Assembly: GCA_944472155.2 (NCBI GenBank)
Contig: OX235277.1
Span: forward strand, 17,556,804-17,620,803
From: Trichobilharzia szidati
Taxonomy: Eukaryota > Platyhelminthes > Trematoda > Strigeidida > Schistosomatidae
Reading direction: 5' to 3'
Length of the DNA: 64,000 nucleotides
The translations under genes were made by a program, and so were the position numbers. The notes below the pieces were generated by a model. The model saw nothing but the letters and a program-made list of their open reading frames with translations. It was not told where the DNA came from and ran no database searches. Below, one piece after another: positions 12,801-24,447 of the stretch (the stretch's first letter is position 1; every line of letters begins with the position of its first letter).

Positions 12801-14623
12801 CCATGCCTGCCAGACCATTTCTCCTAGAGGAATTCGCTTAGGAGATGAACGTTTGATACTTTCCTGAATGCATGTCTCTGCTGTGTTTAAAGTTCTCATG
12901 CAATTCATTAATTTCATTCGACTATAAATTACCGTATTTTATCAAACGTTCACCCGAATTCCCCGTTTCTGCTAGCTTGTTACTTTGGCATGCATGATTA
13001 TTTCTCGTTACCATGTTTGCCCTGGAGTTCCATCAAATGTCAATCGTTTCAGATACCTCCAGCAGTAAGCAAGGTAAAGATGGAATTTTAGGTGCATGGT
13101 TAGCAGCCTCAATACGTAAAATGTCACCATGTTTCCACCCAGAACTCAAAGGAAAATACAATAAAATTAAAATATTACATACATACCATTTGGCATGTGA
13201 GAGCGTTCATGATATTTTGACAGGTGCTTCTATGGATTTCTGAAGATCTAGAATACTCATTGGACCTTACTCTGAGTATTTGTAGTGAAAATTTAACGAC
13301 TTCATGTATAACTTCATTGACACATTTTATTGCCAAAAACCCACAAAACATCTGCATATGATCACTAATCAGTTAAAATCTTTTCATTTTGTAAATGGAA
13401 AGTGAATTCAAAGAAATAATCACACATTACATTAACTCTTATTCAGATGTCCACAGGAAGCTAGTCACCATGCAGATGTCCTTGTGATGTTATATGGAGA
13501 CTTCAGCATCTTAGGTTTCATGTTTATTGAGATGAGAACTCCAACGATAGGTGGATATCACTGCACGTTAAGCAGTCATTTTTGAAGATCTCATTTGGTG
13601 TAGTTCCTCTTCGGGTGCTCTGACGGAATGTTGTATGAGAACCCATGAGGTGGAAGAAAGTTCGACTCGCTTCAACCCAATGTTTGCTTATAGTCGTAAC
13701 ATAGGATATATTTGCTCATTATACAGTTAACTACTTACGAAAACATAAGTAGCATATAATTCATGAAAACAAAACACGTAGATCAGCGAAGAGTCTCTTT
13801 TCGGCATATAATTCATTCTAAATTCATCACTAACCTGTGTTGTATATACATACAAGTTGGCTAGGCGATACACTTGTTCGTACTCCTTACTTGGCTATTA
13901 ATGAAACCGTATTCATTAATGGCTGCATTCTACTGATACGATTGGTTTCATTTATTAAAGCAAATCATTTCGGCAGAAGTATTAAGCATGAGCACTGTGG
14001 TTTAGAATGACTCACTCACAGCAAAGGCTTAGCATACTGTTAAATTGGTGACTTTCAGCGATAATGGTCACATACTGGAGACAGAGAAGGAAATTTTACT
14101 GGAATATATTTCTTTGCACATGAATATATTGGAGGTGGATACAAATCATCTGACGTTGTTGACTAGAATTTTGAAATAAAATGTATTCTGAAAACTTCAG
14201 TTAAGGCGAACAGTAACAGTTTACATCAACAGCAAATGATTTCCTTTTATTCTCTGAAAAACTGCCGATTTGGAGGAAAGATTTTCTCACGTAGTCTTCG
14301 AAATTCGATCATTCAGGGTTGTGAAAAATGAATCAGGAACAATGAAGATGCACATTTACAGGTAGCAGCATTCATGTCAGTTCTAAATTCTATATTATGA
14401 ATATACCGAATGTCACGTAAACATGTGTTGCCACGTTGAAATGTTCAACATTAGATTGTGGACCATTGATTTCATCGTAAATTCAGGCAGGTGGAAGTGA
14501 GCAAACAAACCAGTAAACACACAAGTCCATGTTTGAGTTCCACGTGTCACCAAGGCAAAATGTAACTTTCCACACTAATTTCAAATTGTCATATAATACG
14601 AAATGTCTCCATTTATTTTGTAG
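9883..14623. other. Unit sequence without recognisable gene
   Basis: Shared with 37418-38120, 40247-40760 and 44262-48434 of copy 2. About 150 bases near 12225-12375 are absent from copy 2; part of that piece resembles 39200-39260. I see only short open frames, none conserved between the copies, and no RNA gene. Confidence 0.5.
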
Positions 14624-14690
14624 GCGATTAACAGTTCAATGTTATGTAGACAACTCCTGCTTTAGATACAATCAATTATGGTGTTTCAAG
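14624..14690 (+). other. Exon-like segment with good splice sites (copy 1)
   Basis: The acceptor atttattttgtag precedes it and the donor AAG/gtgaga follows. The 67-base segment is open in one frame and reads RLTVQCYVDNSCFRYNQLWCF then K, with three cysteines. The same segment in copy 2 (48435-48502) keeps both splice sites but has a one-base length change and stops in its first part, while the VDNSCFRYNQLWCF part stays readable. This suggests a former exon, intact only here if at all. Its partner exons were not found and the protein is not recognised. Confidence 0.35.
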
Positions 14691-15775
14691 GTGAGAATGC
14701 CTACAAAATGACAATTCGCGTTTTCCCGTTTCTCTAGCCAGATTCAAATGTTATCAGATTGGAAATTCCAATTTATATTATCTCTTAATTTCGTGAACTA
14801 AATCTCGTCCTGTTTTATTAGGCAGGTGAAATAACAACTCCGTTATTTAGTGGTTTCTGCGGTTTTACTTAGTATTCCTTTAGGAGGATGAGTTTTCAGT
14901 TGAACGTTTTGACTATAAATATTATTAAGTTCATTCTGCTTTGAAATATACCTAAGAAACAGAATACTACTTCATTTTCCATGCGGCATTACTCGATTAG
15001 TAGCAAAATATTATTGTAGTTTGGAGTAACTGACTGTTGATTGAAAGCCTAAGTCAGCTCGTAACTTCATCTAGATGCTTTCAATCTATTGGCCAACAAC
15101 TCAACCATCTGAAATATACGAACCAGCACATACGATTTCAATAATTTAATAATTCACAGTATAGAATGAAGAACAACAATATTCACTAAGGATATCTTTT
15201 CAACGAATTTATTATTATCAGTCTGTTTAGTAACATATATATATTTGAATACATATATATTGATTTTACGAAGTCATATTGTGTTAGGAATTTCAGACAA
15301 ATGTGTGGATATCTGAAGTAAATAAATGACATACATTTAAAATAGTCATCAATATAATGAAAGCTAAATTTCAAGTGGTTTTAACATCTTATATCACATA
15401 TCAAATTGTTCGTCTAATGTATACATGTTGAAAAATAAATATTAGGATAAATATTAGGATTAGTAGGCAAATAAGAAACGTTACCTAACATGATAAGAAA
15501 TTTCAGATGTTAGAATACTGTAAAAGATCTCTCAACTTACATTTATATGTGTTGGAGCAATAGGAATATTACTGTGAATAGTTCAGTGAGAATGATACTT
15601 CTAGTAACAACAATAATAGTCATGATCACAGCGATGGGCGAAAGGTACATAAATCAACCGAAAGTATAAATATCTATATTACATATGGCCAAGATTTCAA
15701 AAAGGATTGTACATAGTTCTTCTTCATGCAACTGTATGACCTCAATTCTTGATTGTTCAAGATCTCCACTGTGTT
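14691..15775. other. End of main unit block, no gene seen
   Basis: Shared with 48503-49545. It includes short TA-rich runs near 15235-15260 (49010-49045 in copy 2). No coding or RNA feature was recognised. Confidence 0.5.
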
Positions 15776-16814
15776 TAAATGTTGAAAAACCTACGATAAC
15801 GCGGAAGTCAGAAGGAATTCGACAGATAATAATATATTCATGTTCAGGAATAGAGTTTCGCACACCCTTATAAAACCTTGATGGAATTCGTTTTTGTATC
15901 AGGGTGGAAAGTAGTCTTTGGCTACGGCTAGTACATCCTGCAACACACGAGCGAGTGACCTAGACAATGCACATGAAGGTGGCCAGATAAGGAGGCTTAT
16001 CATTTACAGAGATGGAGAACATCCTTTGGCTGGTGAAAGTCAATTATTATTGTCAACTCTATGCCTTAACCATCTGCATCAATGCAATAGTATGAATAAC
16101 AGACGATTTCTGTGAGGGTTAGATTAGTAAATAACGAAGTCACATCTAATGAGGACGTGATTTTATCTAATATAGTTCATTCACATAGCAGCAGAAAATT
16201 GAAGTGTGAAAACTTCAGCATGGTGAAGACATGAGTGGCAACTAAATTTCATAAGTTATCTGACAGAGAACCAAATTAGTAATCTTCAGGTCACTGGGCA
16301 CTTCAATCGCCTCAGCTACGCAGTTAACAGCATTTCATCAGACTAAGTCTGTTAGCCACAAAAGGATTGTTGCGTTCAAGACTGTGTTCACCAATTCCAT
16401 AACAGCGAACATCTATCACAGCTGTTGATTATTTGTTCGTGTTTCACTGATTGCTTCATTTTCATTTAACCATAATTGTTCATGTGTCTTAGAGTGATAG
16501 CAATCATTGTGTTTGATTGTTGATTGCAGTGATGAAATGAAGAAGGATTTTCATTGAATGTCTATGAATACTAATTTTAATGTGAAGTTGTAAATCCTAT
16601 GGAGGTATTCATGTAAATAGGTATTCACTTCAGTTAAATTCACTAAAAGCGTACTTCGACACAAAAGTGAAACTTGGATTTGCTTCATATGCACCACTAG
16701 CTTCAGTGCCATCTGATGATAATCGAAGAGTTCCTCAAGCCTATCAAACACGTTGATGCTCTTCATCTAACAGCCTGTAGCGTGACTCTGCTACCTCGCT
16801 GAGTGTTTAATTAA
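15776..16814. other. Unmatched spacer in copy 1
   Basis: No counterpart in copy 2 and no domain recognised. Short open frames at 15918-16115 (plus) and 16551-16766 (minus) have no visible signal peptide, motif or splice context. Confidence 0.4.
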
Positions 16815-17620
16815 TCGGAGCAAGAAAGATATGTACGGGTGACCTCTTACAAAAAGACTTTGAATAAATATTAACGATTCCTCGACGGAGATAGGTAATC
16901 CGAGTAGTTTCATAAAGTAACATACGATAACATCAGAGAGAAAATCTGAGACCACGACTGCACGAAAAAAACTATTTGTTAAGTTACAATTTAATGGTGA
17001 ATTATCAAGTGAGATTTCATTCCAAAGCCTTTCAGGATTATAGGAAGAACGTTTCTAGCAACATACCTATGTTTGTCATTCTGTAACCAACGAGTGACTG
17101 GGACGCAAGTGAAGGATAAGGTATATAGTATTGCCACATATATGTGCACTTGTCAATTCAACTGGCACCTATGGTAACAGTTATGTCAGGCGTACAACTA
17201 GACAGCTCAGCCAACGCGTTGGTGCTTTCAAAGAGCCTTCAAAGTAATTCAACGCGTTTTACAGAATCTTTCCACAAAACATCGTATTCGTCCACTGAAC
17301 ACAACTGAGGCGATAGACATTGGAATTATTCAGCGGAAGCTTTGAACTCAAAAGCAGTTCGTATAGCCATCTATCCTTGTTGGCCTATCAAGACATAACC
17401 AACTGATGACTTCTACACCACCCCTCATTTATATTTTCAACCCCTCTCTAATCATTCCCTGATCTTATTCGATCTTTATATAAGTTTCGAACTTCAGCAC
17501 TGTGATAAAGGATAACTCCATTGTAGATAAGATTGTATTTTGATAAATAACACATTGTTAAACAGTTATATTATCTGATGTCGTTTTCAGCACAAACTTT
17601 TGCTCATAATCATATCGCAT
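16815..17620 (+). pseudogene. Penelope-like element remnant, GIY-YIG endonuclease region and 3' end (copy 1)
   Basis: The sequence parallels 53925-54730, where the protein can be read. In scattered frames it shows the connector before the endonuclease, then TTRQLSQRVGAF from the GIY-YIG domain (17195-17240) and the ILVGL/QKQFV-type C-terminus near 17345. Frameshifts and stops break it throughout. The 3' untranslated part ends with the 'cagcacaaacttttgctcataatcatatc' tail that recurs elsewhere in the window. Reverse transcriptase sequence is absent. It shares a common origin with the copy 2 element through duplication of the whole block. Confidence 0.8.
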
Positions 17621-18057
17621 TTTCAATAAAACGTAATTCATTTACTTCCCTTACAATTTAGCACTACTTAATCGGTACATTTGTTTTTTCAGCATTTATC
17701 GACTACTTATACCTGAACAGTTGTTTGTTCAATCACACTGTTCTCATTATTCGTGTAATCACAGATAGCCTAACTTTTTCATCCTTATAATTGATAAAAC
17801 TATTATTATTATCACGACTACTGTTATGACTAAATGCACAATTTATATTCATCATCTTATCATCCTATAGACAAAACACCATGATTGGTTTATATTTGAA
17901 TTTTTATTTGTCAAGTTATGTGTCTTAGAGTTAATCCTGATGAGACCTAATTGAAAATAATATTGTTCGCTTTAATGTGTTGTTCTAAACTTTACTCGGG
18001 GATTATATAACATATTGAAATCCTTCACACACGTCCTAATGACTCTTTCATTACTAA

Positions 18058-18330
18058 TGTTACGCAGCATAAGGTTGGCCGCTTTCACAGTTTTAACATT
18101 ATTGATGTTCTCAGATGTCTGAATAATCTTAAACCTTCCCAAAGCATCGTAGCTGATGCTAACACTAGTATTTTCCTCAGAATATGTGACGACATTCTAT
18201 GTTATTCCCTTACAAATATTGTCAATGCCACCTATTCCATAATATTGTCGCACACGTCCATTGTACGTCTAACTAATTCATCAGGGCACTTGATGATTTC
18301 TCGAAACCGAAAACACGTCGACACTATTTT
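18058..18330 (+). pseudogene. LINE reverse transcriptase N-terminal scrap (copy 1)
   Basis: Reads, with frame breaks, FHSFNIIDVLRCLNNLKPS, then a degraded form of the PDG.PS.LL.ICGDILCYSLTNIVNA segment. This corresponds to the start of the reverse transcriptase domain in CR1/Jockey-type LINEs, and resembles 59385-59480 of the larger LINE fragment (NDVLKCLQSMNPS, then GPDGLPSVILKHCADILCYP). It is too short and broken to work. Confidence 0.65.
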
Positions 18331-19035
18331 AATTGGAATGTCAGGACACGTAACAACAGGCATGTATCTGATGGAAATGTGAAGACAAATGAGAACACAT
18401 GAACACATTTTATACCAAACATTTATTGAAATGTGTGAAAATGAAAATCAGTCAGTTAGAATGAAAAGAAACCGGGGATTTCATCTGGACAATCCACATA
18501 TCCTAAGTAGCACATACCGAACATCCACAAATTCCGCTTCCCAATGTTACTTCTTTCACCACTGGACAGAATCTGTTCACCGACATGTTTGTTGTGTACA
18601 TCTGGGGAAAAGACAGAAAAAGAATATGTGGTCAGAATAAGGTAGCACTGTGAAATGTGCAAGTGCAGATGAAATCATACAGTTGATTGACAGGTAATTC
18701 AATATTCGACACGCCAGTAACCCTGAAAATGTGAAACAAACATTTCAGGTTGCCTTTGATAATTTTGACTGCTCATTGTAAATGACATGTAGCTGAGGTT
18801 AAACAGTTGAACATCTCATAAGTGCATGTCATGTCATAGGCCACATGACAACTAATGTCACGTGCCTGCCTCATCATCCGCGTATGTGGTAATCACTGCA
18901 CGGAAATACACACAAGCACAAATACACACAAACGTCCATATACACAGGCATCTACTGTAGTGGAAATCACTGGATACAAAGCATGACGCACAACCAACCA
19001 CTAACCACGGTGTCGAAGAAACCGTAGTATGTCAG

Positions 19036-19480
19036 ATGAAAAATCACTTTTTTCACAATTCAGTACAAGAAATAATGTGAAATGTTTCACTTGTTAAAAA
19101 CCAGATTGATTGCTGCAGGCAGGTCTCTCCTGAGATTTAAATAAATAAATTGATCCGCGCTGGGATTTTGTGGAATGCAGTCACACTGCATGTTCAATGT
19201 CATAGTTTCAGAAGTACAGTCTATTGAGTGTGCAGCTTAGAAATCACCATGACTCAATTCATCATTGCTGAAGAGAAGAGGAGTTCACTGATGAGGTATT
19301 CTATTCAACGATATCATGCGTATTTACCTAAATGATTGCCTTCAGATAGTTTCAGAGCACAATTTAAGCAAGCAAATGCACATTTTTTTAACTCTCATGA
19401 AGCATAACAAATGCACAATGACCGTCATCGACATTTGAAGGAATGTGGAGCAGTAGAATCGAGTGTAAATAAATGGGAAT
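19036..19480. other. Unmatched sequence, no gene seen
   Basis: This stretch lies between the end of the duplicated block and a SINE. I recognise nothing in it. Confidence 0.4.
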
Positions 19481-19667
19481 ATTTTTATTTTATCACAGCT
19501 TGATTCCACACAGTATTTTGGTACAAGTATGAAATTTTCAGCATATAATATTGGTAGCCCAAATTTAGCAGGCCGACCATAGATATCAGGTGTGCGTCGG
19601 TGGGGGATCGAACATCGGACCATGTTCATGTTCGACGAGAGTCCTAACCACTGTGCCACCAACGCAC
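19481..19667 (-). mobile_element. tRNA-headed SINE, family 1
   Basis: Full-length relative of the SINE at 4647-4839 in the same orientation. The tRNA-like head is read leftward from 19667 and the B box (GATCGAACATCGG-type, degenerate) lies near 19605-19615. The body includes the TACTTGTACC...TGTGGAATCAAGCTGTGATAAAA pattern on the minus strand. The A-rich tail is at 19481-19493. It is more diverged than the copies at 49795 and 52901. Confidence 0.85.
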
Positions 19668-20499
19668 ATACTGGTAATTACAATATTAATAATAATAAAA
19701 ATAATATTAGGGATATTTATGATAACTGTGTTCTTTATTTTAAGTTGGGTCGAATATATGGAGATAGGATGAATGGAACAGATGTTTTGGGAACGAATCC
19801 TCAGTCAAGTGATGGGATCTCGTTCGCATGAAAGAGAAAGAAAATACTTGGAGTTTGTGCACTGGCCAAGCCATGACAATTTACTGGAGAATACGTATCT
19901 TCCTATATATTTCCATATCACCTTTTTGTCACCAGCATATCAAGACGTGATAGAAATCCATATTTTTTCCGTTTCGTAAATGAACTCAATTCACTTTGGC
20001 GCTCCATCTCTCTCCAAAGCCCATTTAACTTCAATTTACAATAGTTATCTCGTTCACTATTACGACTGATATTGTTCTACTTATACTCTCCTTACTGATA
20101 CTTGATTCTGCTGAACCACATCGATTCAAATATCTATGATGCGTGTTTCATTATGTAATTGTTAAGCGCGACGAGAATGTCACCCGAAACTGTGTATTTT
20201 CCTCCTTGAATAATGTTCCGAATTTATGTGATACAGAATGTGTCCATCAGATAGAAGCTGATCCTTTATTTAGCTTATCAAGTGGCATTAGAAAACTGAT
20301 TCAAGTGTACAGAGCTCAAATGAAATTGAAAGTGAATGAATCTCAGATAGGTGTCCAAATGAGTAGAAAATGTAATAGTGGGAAGAGAGAAAAGGTAGAA
20401 ATGTCGAAAAATGCATATCAAGTTTTCAAACGAATATGTCTCTTGCAGAATCAATGACTGGACAAGCATCTTCTGTGTGCACTATTCAGGATATAAGAT
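19668..20499. other. Unmatched sequence with one unrecognised open frame
   Basis: An open stretch of about 104 codons at 20143-20457 on the plus strand lacks an early ATG (the first codon is GTG) and has no recognised domain, signal peptide or splice context. I do not call it a gene. Confidence 0.35.
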
Positions 20500-22335
20500 G
20501 TGGATAAGCATATGCATCCGCATTGATATTCATGATATCAATTTATTAGTCCTAGGTGGCATGGATTTGCATACAAAAGAAAGAGTAAGAAAGTACAAAT
20601 AGGCTTAGGAATCTCTTATCCATTTGAGACATGGATTTTGGAAGAGATACAATGTATTTGGTAAACAGAGTGTTTTCCTCGAACAGCGGAATTGTTATGC
20701 ATCACTTGCATAGAGTGCACAGTACGGGAAACGTTTAGTTTCGTCATTTGGTCGCTTTCTTCGCTTCAATACCTATTAAGCACAGTTTCAACTACATGCA
20801 GGAGGAGCGGATAAAGATATCAAACCAGCAAATATCGAAAAGAATATACAGACTTTCACCACACTGACATCAGTTTGGAAATCATCTACACTGACTCAGG
20901 ATAAATAAAAACATTTAGAGTTTTAACATCCATCGTGAGTCAGTCGCTTCTCCTATATGTGTGTGAATGACGTGCACTGTGAGTCACAAAATGCAGTCAT
21001 TTGCCAACAACTGCCTTCACTGACTCCATAAGAAGGTAAAATGGCCGACCAGAAGAGATAAGAAACAAGAAACTCTGTGAATGCACCGACAAACGAGAAC
21101 CTGTTGCGAAGCAGATTTTGCTAAGAAAATGAAGATGAATTTGTCATATGCCATTGACTAGACAGCAAAATGACATCGCTATCAATGCAGACCATCACTC
21201 GAGTTGAACGCGATCTGGAAATTACGAGTTGGACGTGGTTTTGAATGTGAAATACGAAAGACTGTGTGAAAATATGAGAGAATATGGGTTATATTGAAAC
21301 TAGCTAAATAAGACCGAATAGAGGAGGACAAAGCGGAGATGTGCGACGGACAGATACTCTTCGACGACTCTTCACGTGTCAACAGCATCACCCATCACTT
21401 CCGTTCAGCATATTGAAATATAATCAATGCTTAAATGAAGCGTCTCATTTCTGAATACTTACAGCTTCATTTGAAAATGGTCTTCAAGGGAAACCATTTC
21501 AATTTCAAAGGAAAACGTTAAACCAGTGAAATGCTTCCAAGGTACGTGATGAAAAGAGGAGTTATCTGGACTAGACTGTCGCTTGCTGAAAGCACTCGGT
21601 GTTTTCAGACATTTTTTCCATACCAAAATTTCACAACAACAGAGTCAATCACAATATGGATCTAATGTCCACTTGTGTTGAGTGGCTTAACGCGAGAGCA
21701 ACCATTAAATGTTTCCTCTCTGTTCCAAATACTCCGAAGCTCTGTCACATGTTGAGATGTCTTCATTTGCATCTAAGAATGTCTTCATATTATTCAGTCG
21801 CACACAGTTGTGTTGAATGGTGTGATAGACCACTCACATACGTTTCCACTAAGTTTACATCCACGTGATTTTGGTTTATTTTGAATGAGAGAGATTTAGC
21901 GCAAGTACAGGTCATAAAGTGTAAATGTCCTATCCAGTGCATAAGGTGAAATTACACTGACAACAATGCATGCTGAAAATGATGACTTACAAAGGTTCTT
22001 CGAACATTAGGTGCGCGGATGTGAATTCCACCACGAGGCACACTTCTCACCTGCATATAGAGTAGGCAGAAATATATTTCAATGTAGTAAGAAACAAAGG
22101 ATTGAATAAGCCTGAATCTTATTCCCTCATGAGCTTGTGATCCACATACAACTGAGTTCATTAGAATGGCCTGGAAGAAGCCAGATCTGTGTGCGTAAAT
22201 GAATTTCGTGCAGCTTCACTCATTCCCTTCAATGTATGATTGTACAAGTCTTAAACATTTCTCGTCCTCTAAATCCATCTTCTTTTTATTATTCTTCAAA
22301 TTATCTGTCGCTTCTCAATGATTCATTTTAAAATG
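20500..22335 (+). repeat. Large inverted repeat, left arm
   Basis: This arm is the reverse complement of 25540-27335, interrupted by arm-specific segments. Landmarks are 'gcatccgcattgatattcatgatatc' at 20513 against 27290-27316, the 'aacaacagagtcaatcacaatatgg' region at 21635-21660 against 26010-26035, and 'gatccacatacaactgagttcat' at 22138-22160 against 25695-25720. Bases of about 21715-22105 occur only in this arm and include a micro-exon candidate. Confidence 0.9.
21991..22050 (-). CDS. Candidate 60-base micro-exon (partial gene)
   Basis: On the minus strand a pyrimidine-rich acceptor (ttctgcctactctatatgcag) is followed by exactly 60 open bases and the consensus donor gtaagt. The exon reads VRSVPRGGIHIRAPNVRRTF in one frame. 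Its G+C content is about half, against about a third in the surroundings, and its length is a multiple of three. Symmetric micro-exons of this size are typical of schistosome micro-exon genes, which encode small secreted proteins. I could not find the signal-peptide exon or further exons with confidence. It lies in the part of the left inverted-repeat arm that the right arm lacks. It could be a chance combination of sites. Confidence 0.4.
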
Positions 22336-24377
22336 CTTGATGTTATCTCTGAATTTGCTTGTTAAGTTTGAAAACCATTGTGAACGAGTGAACAAAGTCT
22401 CACTGAGTGGCACGCGTCTCGATGACCTCGTCGCATAATCTGACCAGACATAGATAGACCATTCTCTTTGTTCACATACCAAAGAGTGCACACAGCTTTG
22501 ATGTTTCATTGTCGGTAGAAGTCACATCATTAGTCTTCACAGTTTTCCGTCCTTATTGTTTACTTGGTGAGCGTCTTATCTTTGCTCTCAGATCTCGCTA
22601 CTTCACAATAGAAGCCTGAATTCATTAGATCAATAATTGAATAGCTTGTACTACTTTCAAATTGAAAATAAACACTGGTCATAAATAAACCATATCGGAC
22701 ATTTTTATTCCTTTACTGGATAATAACGGATACATTCATCTGAAATTGAAATTAAAGCAGATGAAACATTGTCGAGTGTCGAGAGACACTATCGTGTAAG
22801 AATTGCAAGTTGTGATAACGTGTGTAAAGCCAAAATACTTGACAGATATCTGAAAATGTTACTTCCATAAAGATGAGTTTGTTGGTGAAGAATGAAAGTG
22901 TATGACAGGCATACGATAACACTTTGTACCGTGTGCTTAAGCAAGGAATGATAAAAGTACCTTGCTTGTCCGGCCGAAAAGCCACTGACCAGCTAATCAG
23001 TGCTGCATATCTCAGTCATGGCAGCCAACCACAAGAGAAAGGATACATGAAGAACCTACTGTGATTTTGAAATTTGCATCCATCATTATTCTATCAAATA
23101 TGGTTTCACAGTCTTTATGCACATTTTGACCATTGGTAATTTCGCAGTCGAGCAAAAGTCAATGTATGATATAGGAAACCTACATTTGCTCACCTCCACT
23201 GATATCACTTTTTATTTATCTATCAGATCTGTGTAAAGTTCACACAAGTATACTGTAGCATTCAGCTGACTCGTCTAAGGTAAACAAAGTGTACATGTCA
23301 ATGTTTGATTCAAGTTATACAGGTTGAAATTGCGATCTACCATATAAGGTAAATCTTCGTGTCATATCTTGGTGAGTGATCTTGTCAAATGACAGAATCA
23401 GCATTCTTTGAGTAATACTGAAAATTTCCTATGCAGTACTCAGCGGTTATATTTCATTTCGAACTGAGTCAAAATTTCGTCTGTCAGATTTGCTAGTTCT
23501 ACTTCGTAATGGCTGCTCACACAACACAAATAATACTCAGCTTCACACATTTCGAACATTACGAAATTCTTCATAGGATAAGTCATGTATTTTGGAATGA
23601 CTGAAGTTTACGGCAGTAGTTTTCATCGACACTGAAGAAACAGATATATTTGTCTGGTCCAATGACTGCAGTTGCTGCAGTTCCGAACTAGTACTCATCA
23701 GCCAGGCGTACTTGTTACCATTCAATCATGTGAAACCCTTGAAATTCCATGAACTATGTTGAATCAAATCAGTGACTGCTAAATTATCGAATCGGAAACA
23801 CCTAATGTCAAGATCCAGCGAGTCGCATTACAATATCATTATTCAAATTCTAGTCGTCAAATAAGATATTCGTGTATTTTAGCAAGAAAGGAGGGGAAGT
23901 GTTCGTACGAGTATCTGTTTTGAGTGAGTGTGTGAGGCCATCAATGAATTCGGTGAATTATGAGCTGTTTCAGTCAAACCAGTGCTAAGATAGTAAAGGA
24001 AATAAAATTAGTTAGACGGAGAACGCAAGAATAAATAAATGTACGAAGTTTGAAATATGACATTCACAGAAATACCGCTATATAAGTGAGATACTTTGTT
24101 CAGACAAATCATTCAAATTACATAAGAGACATTTTGAAAATCGATCCCCCCTCTTCACTCATTTACCCTCTTCACTACACACATTCAACATCAAATAACA
24201 TCGTCACAACCACTCACTGAAACAGACTCTGATTAGTCAAACTTCCATCTAACTCACCCACTAACTTTAGCATCCCCCTCATTCAGACACATCAACAGTG
24301 TACATCAGAAAATTTCTATTGGTACACAGTCATTGAACGACAGCCACATGTGTTCATATCACCGTCTTCTTGCATAG
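22336..24377. other. Left part of inverted-repeat spacer, no gene called
   Basis: Unique sequence. The minus-strand open frame at 23543-23725 has a somewhat coding-like composition but no recognised domain or signal peptide. The C-rich stretch at about 24150-24300 (plus strand) lies just upstream of the neuropeptide-like gene and may be part of its 5' flank. Confidence 0.4.
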
Positions 24378-24385
24378 TATAAATA
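24378..24385 (+). promoter_or_regulatory. TATA box of the neuropeptide-like gene
   Basis: TATAAATA lies 70 bases before the start codon at 24448. A transcription start about 30 bases downstream (around 24410) would leave a 5' untranslated leader of roughly 40 bases, which fits the short first exon. Confidence 0.5.
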
Positions 24386-24447
24386 CGTCTCTGTATTCCT
24401 GGGTTCTTATCATCGTCATCGACGAGTATCAGTGTTATTCAGTGAGA

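Larger units (their letters stand above)
1..15775 (+). repeat. Segmental duplication unit, copy 1 (main block)
   Basis: This block aligns in the same orientation with 31085-49545; by eye, aligned stretches are about 90-96% identical (for example 2941-3240 against 34090-34385). The left edge is beyond the window. The right edge is near 15775, where the match to 49545 stops within a few bases. Relative to copy 2 it carries three extra segments: a SINE at 4647-4839, 6305-9882, and about 12225-12375. It lacks the copy 2 insertions near 36540, 38121-40246, 40760-44262 and 46445-47325. Apart from a Gypsy integrase remnant and one exon-like segment, I recognise no gene in it. Confidence 0.9.
16815..19035 (+). 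repeat. Segmental duplication, second block, copy 1
   Basis: Collinear with 53925-56222. It contains a PLE endonuclease remnant, a LINE reverse transcriptase scrap and a unique tail ending near 19035, after which the two copies diverge completely. In copy 1 it follows the main block after only about 1 kb of unmatched sequence (15776-16815). In copy 2 the corresponding gap is about 4.4 kb and includes SINEs, a unit fragment and extra PLE sequence. Confidence 0.88.

Noticed and set aside
18389..18640. Open frame conserved at 55572-55805
   Set aside because: Most base differences between the copies change the amino acid (for example H/S, M/I, Q/P, R/L, V/G, G/W), so there is no sign of protein-level constraint. 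The opposite strand is also open.
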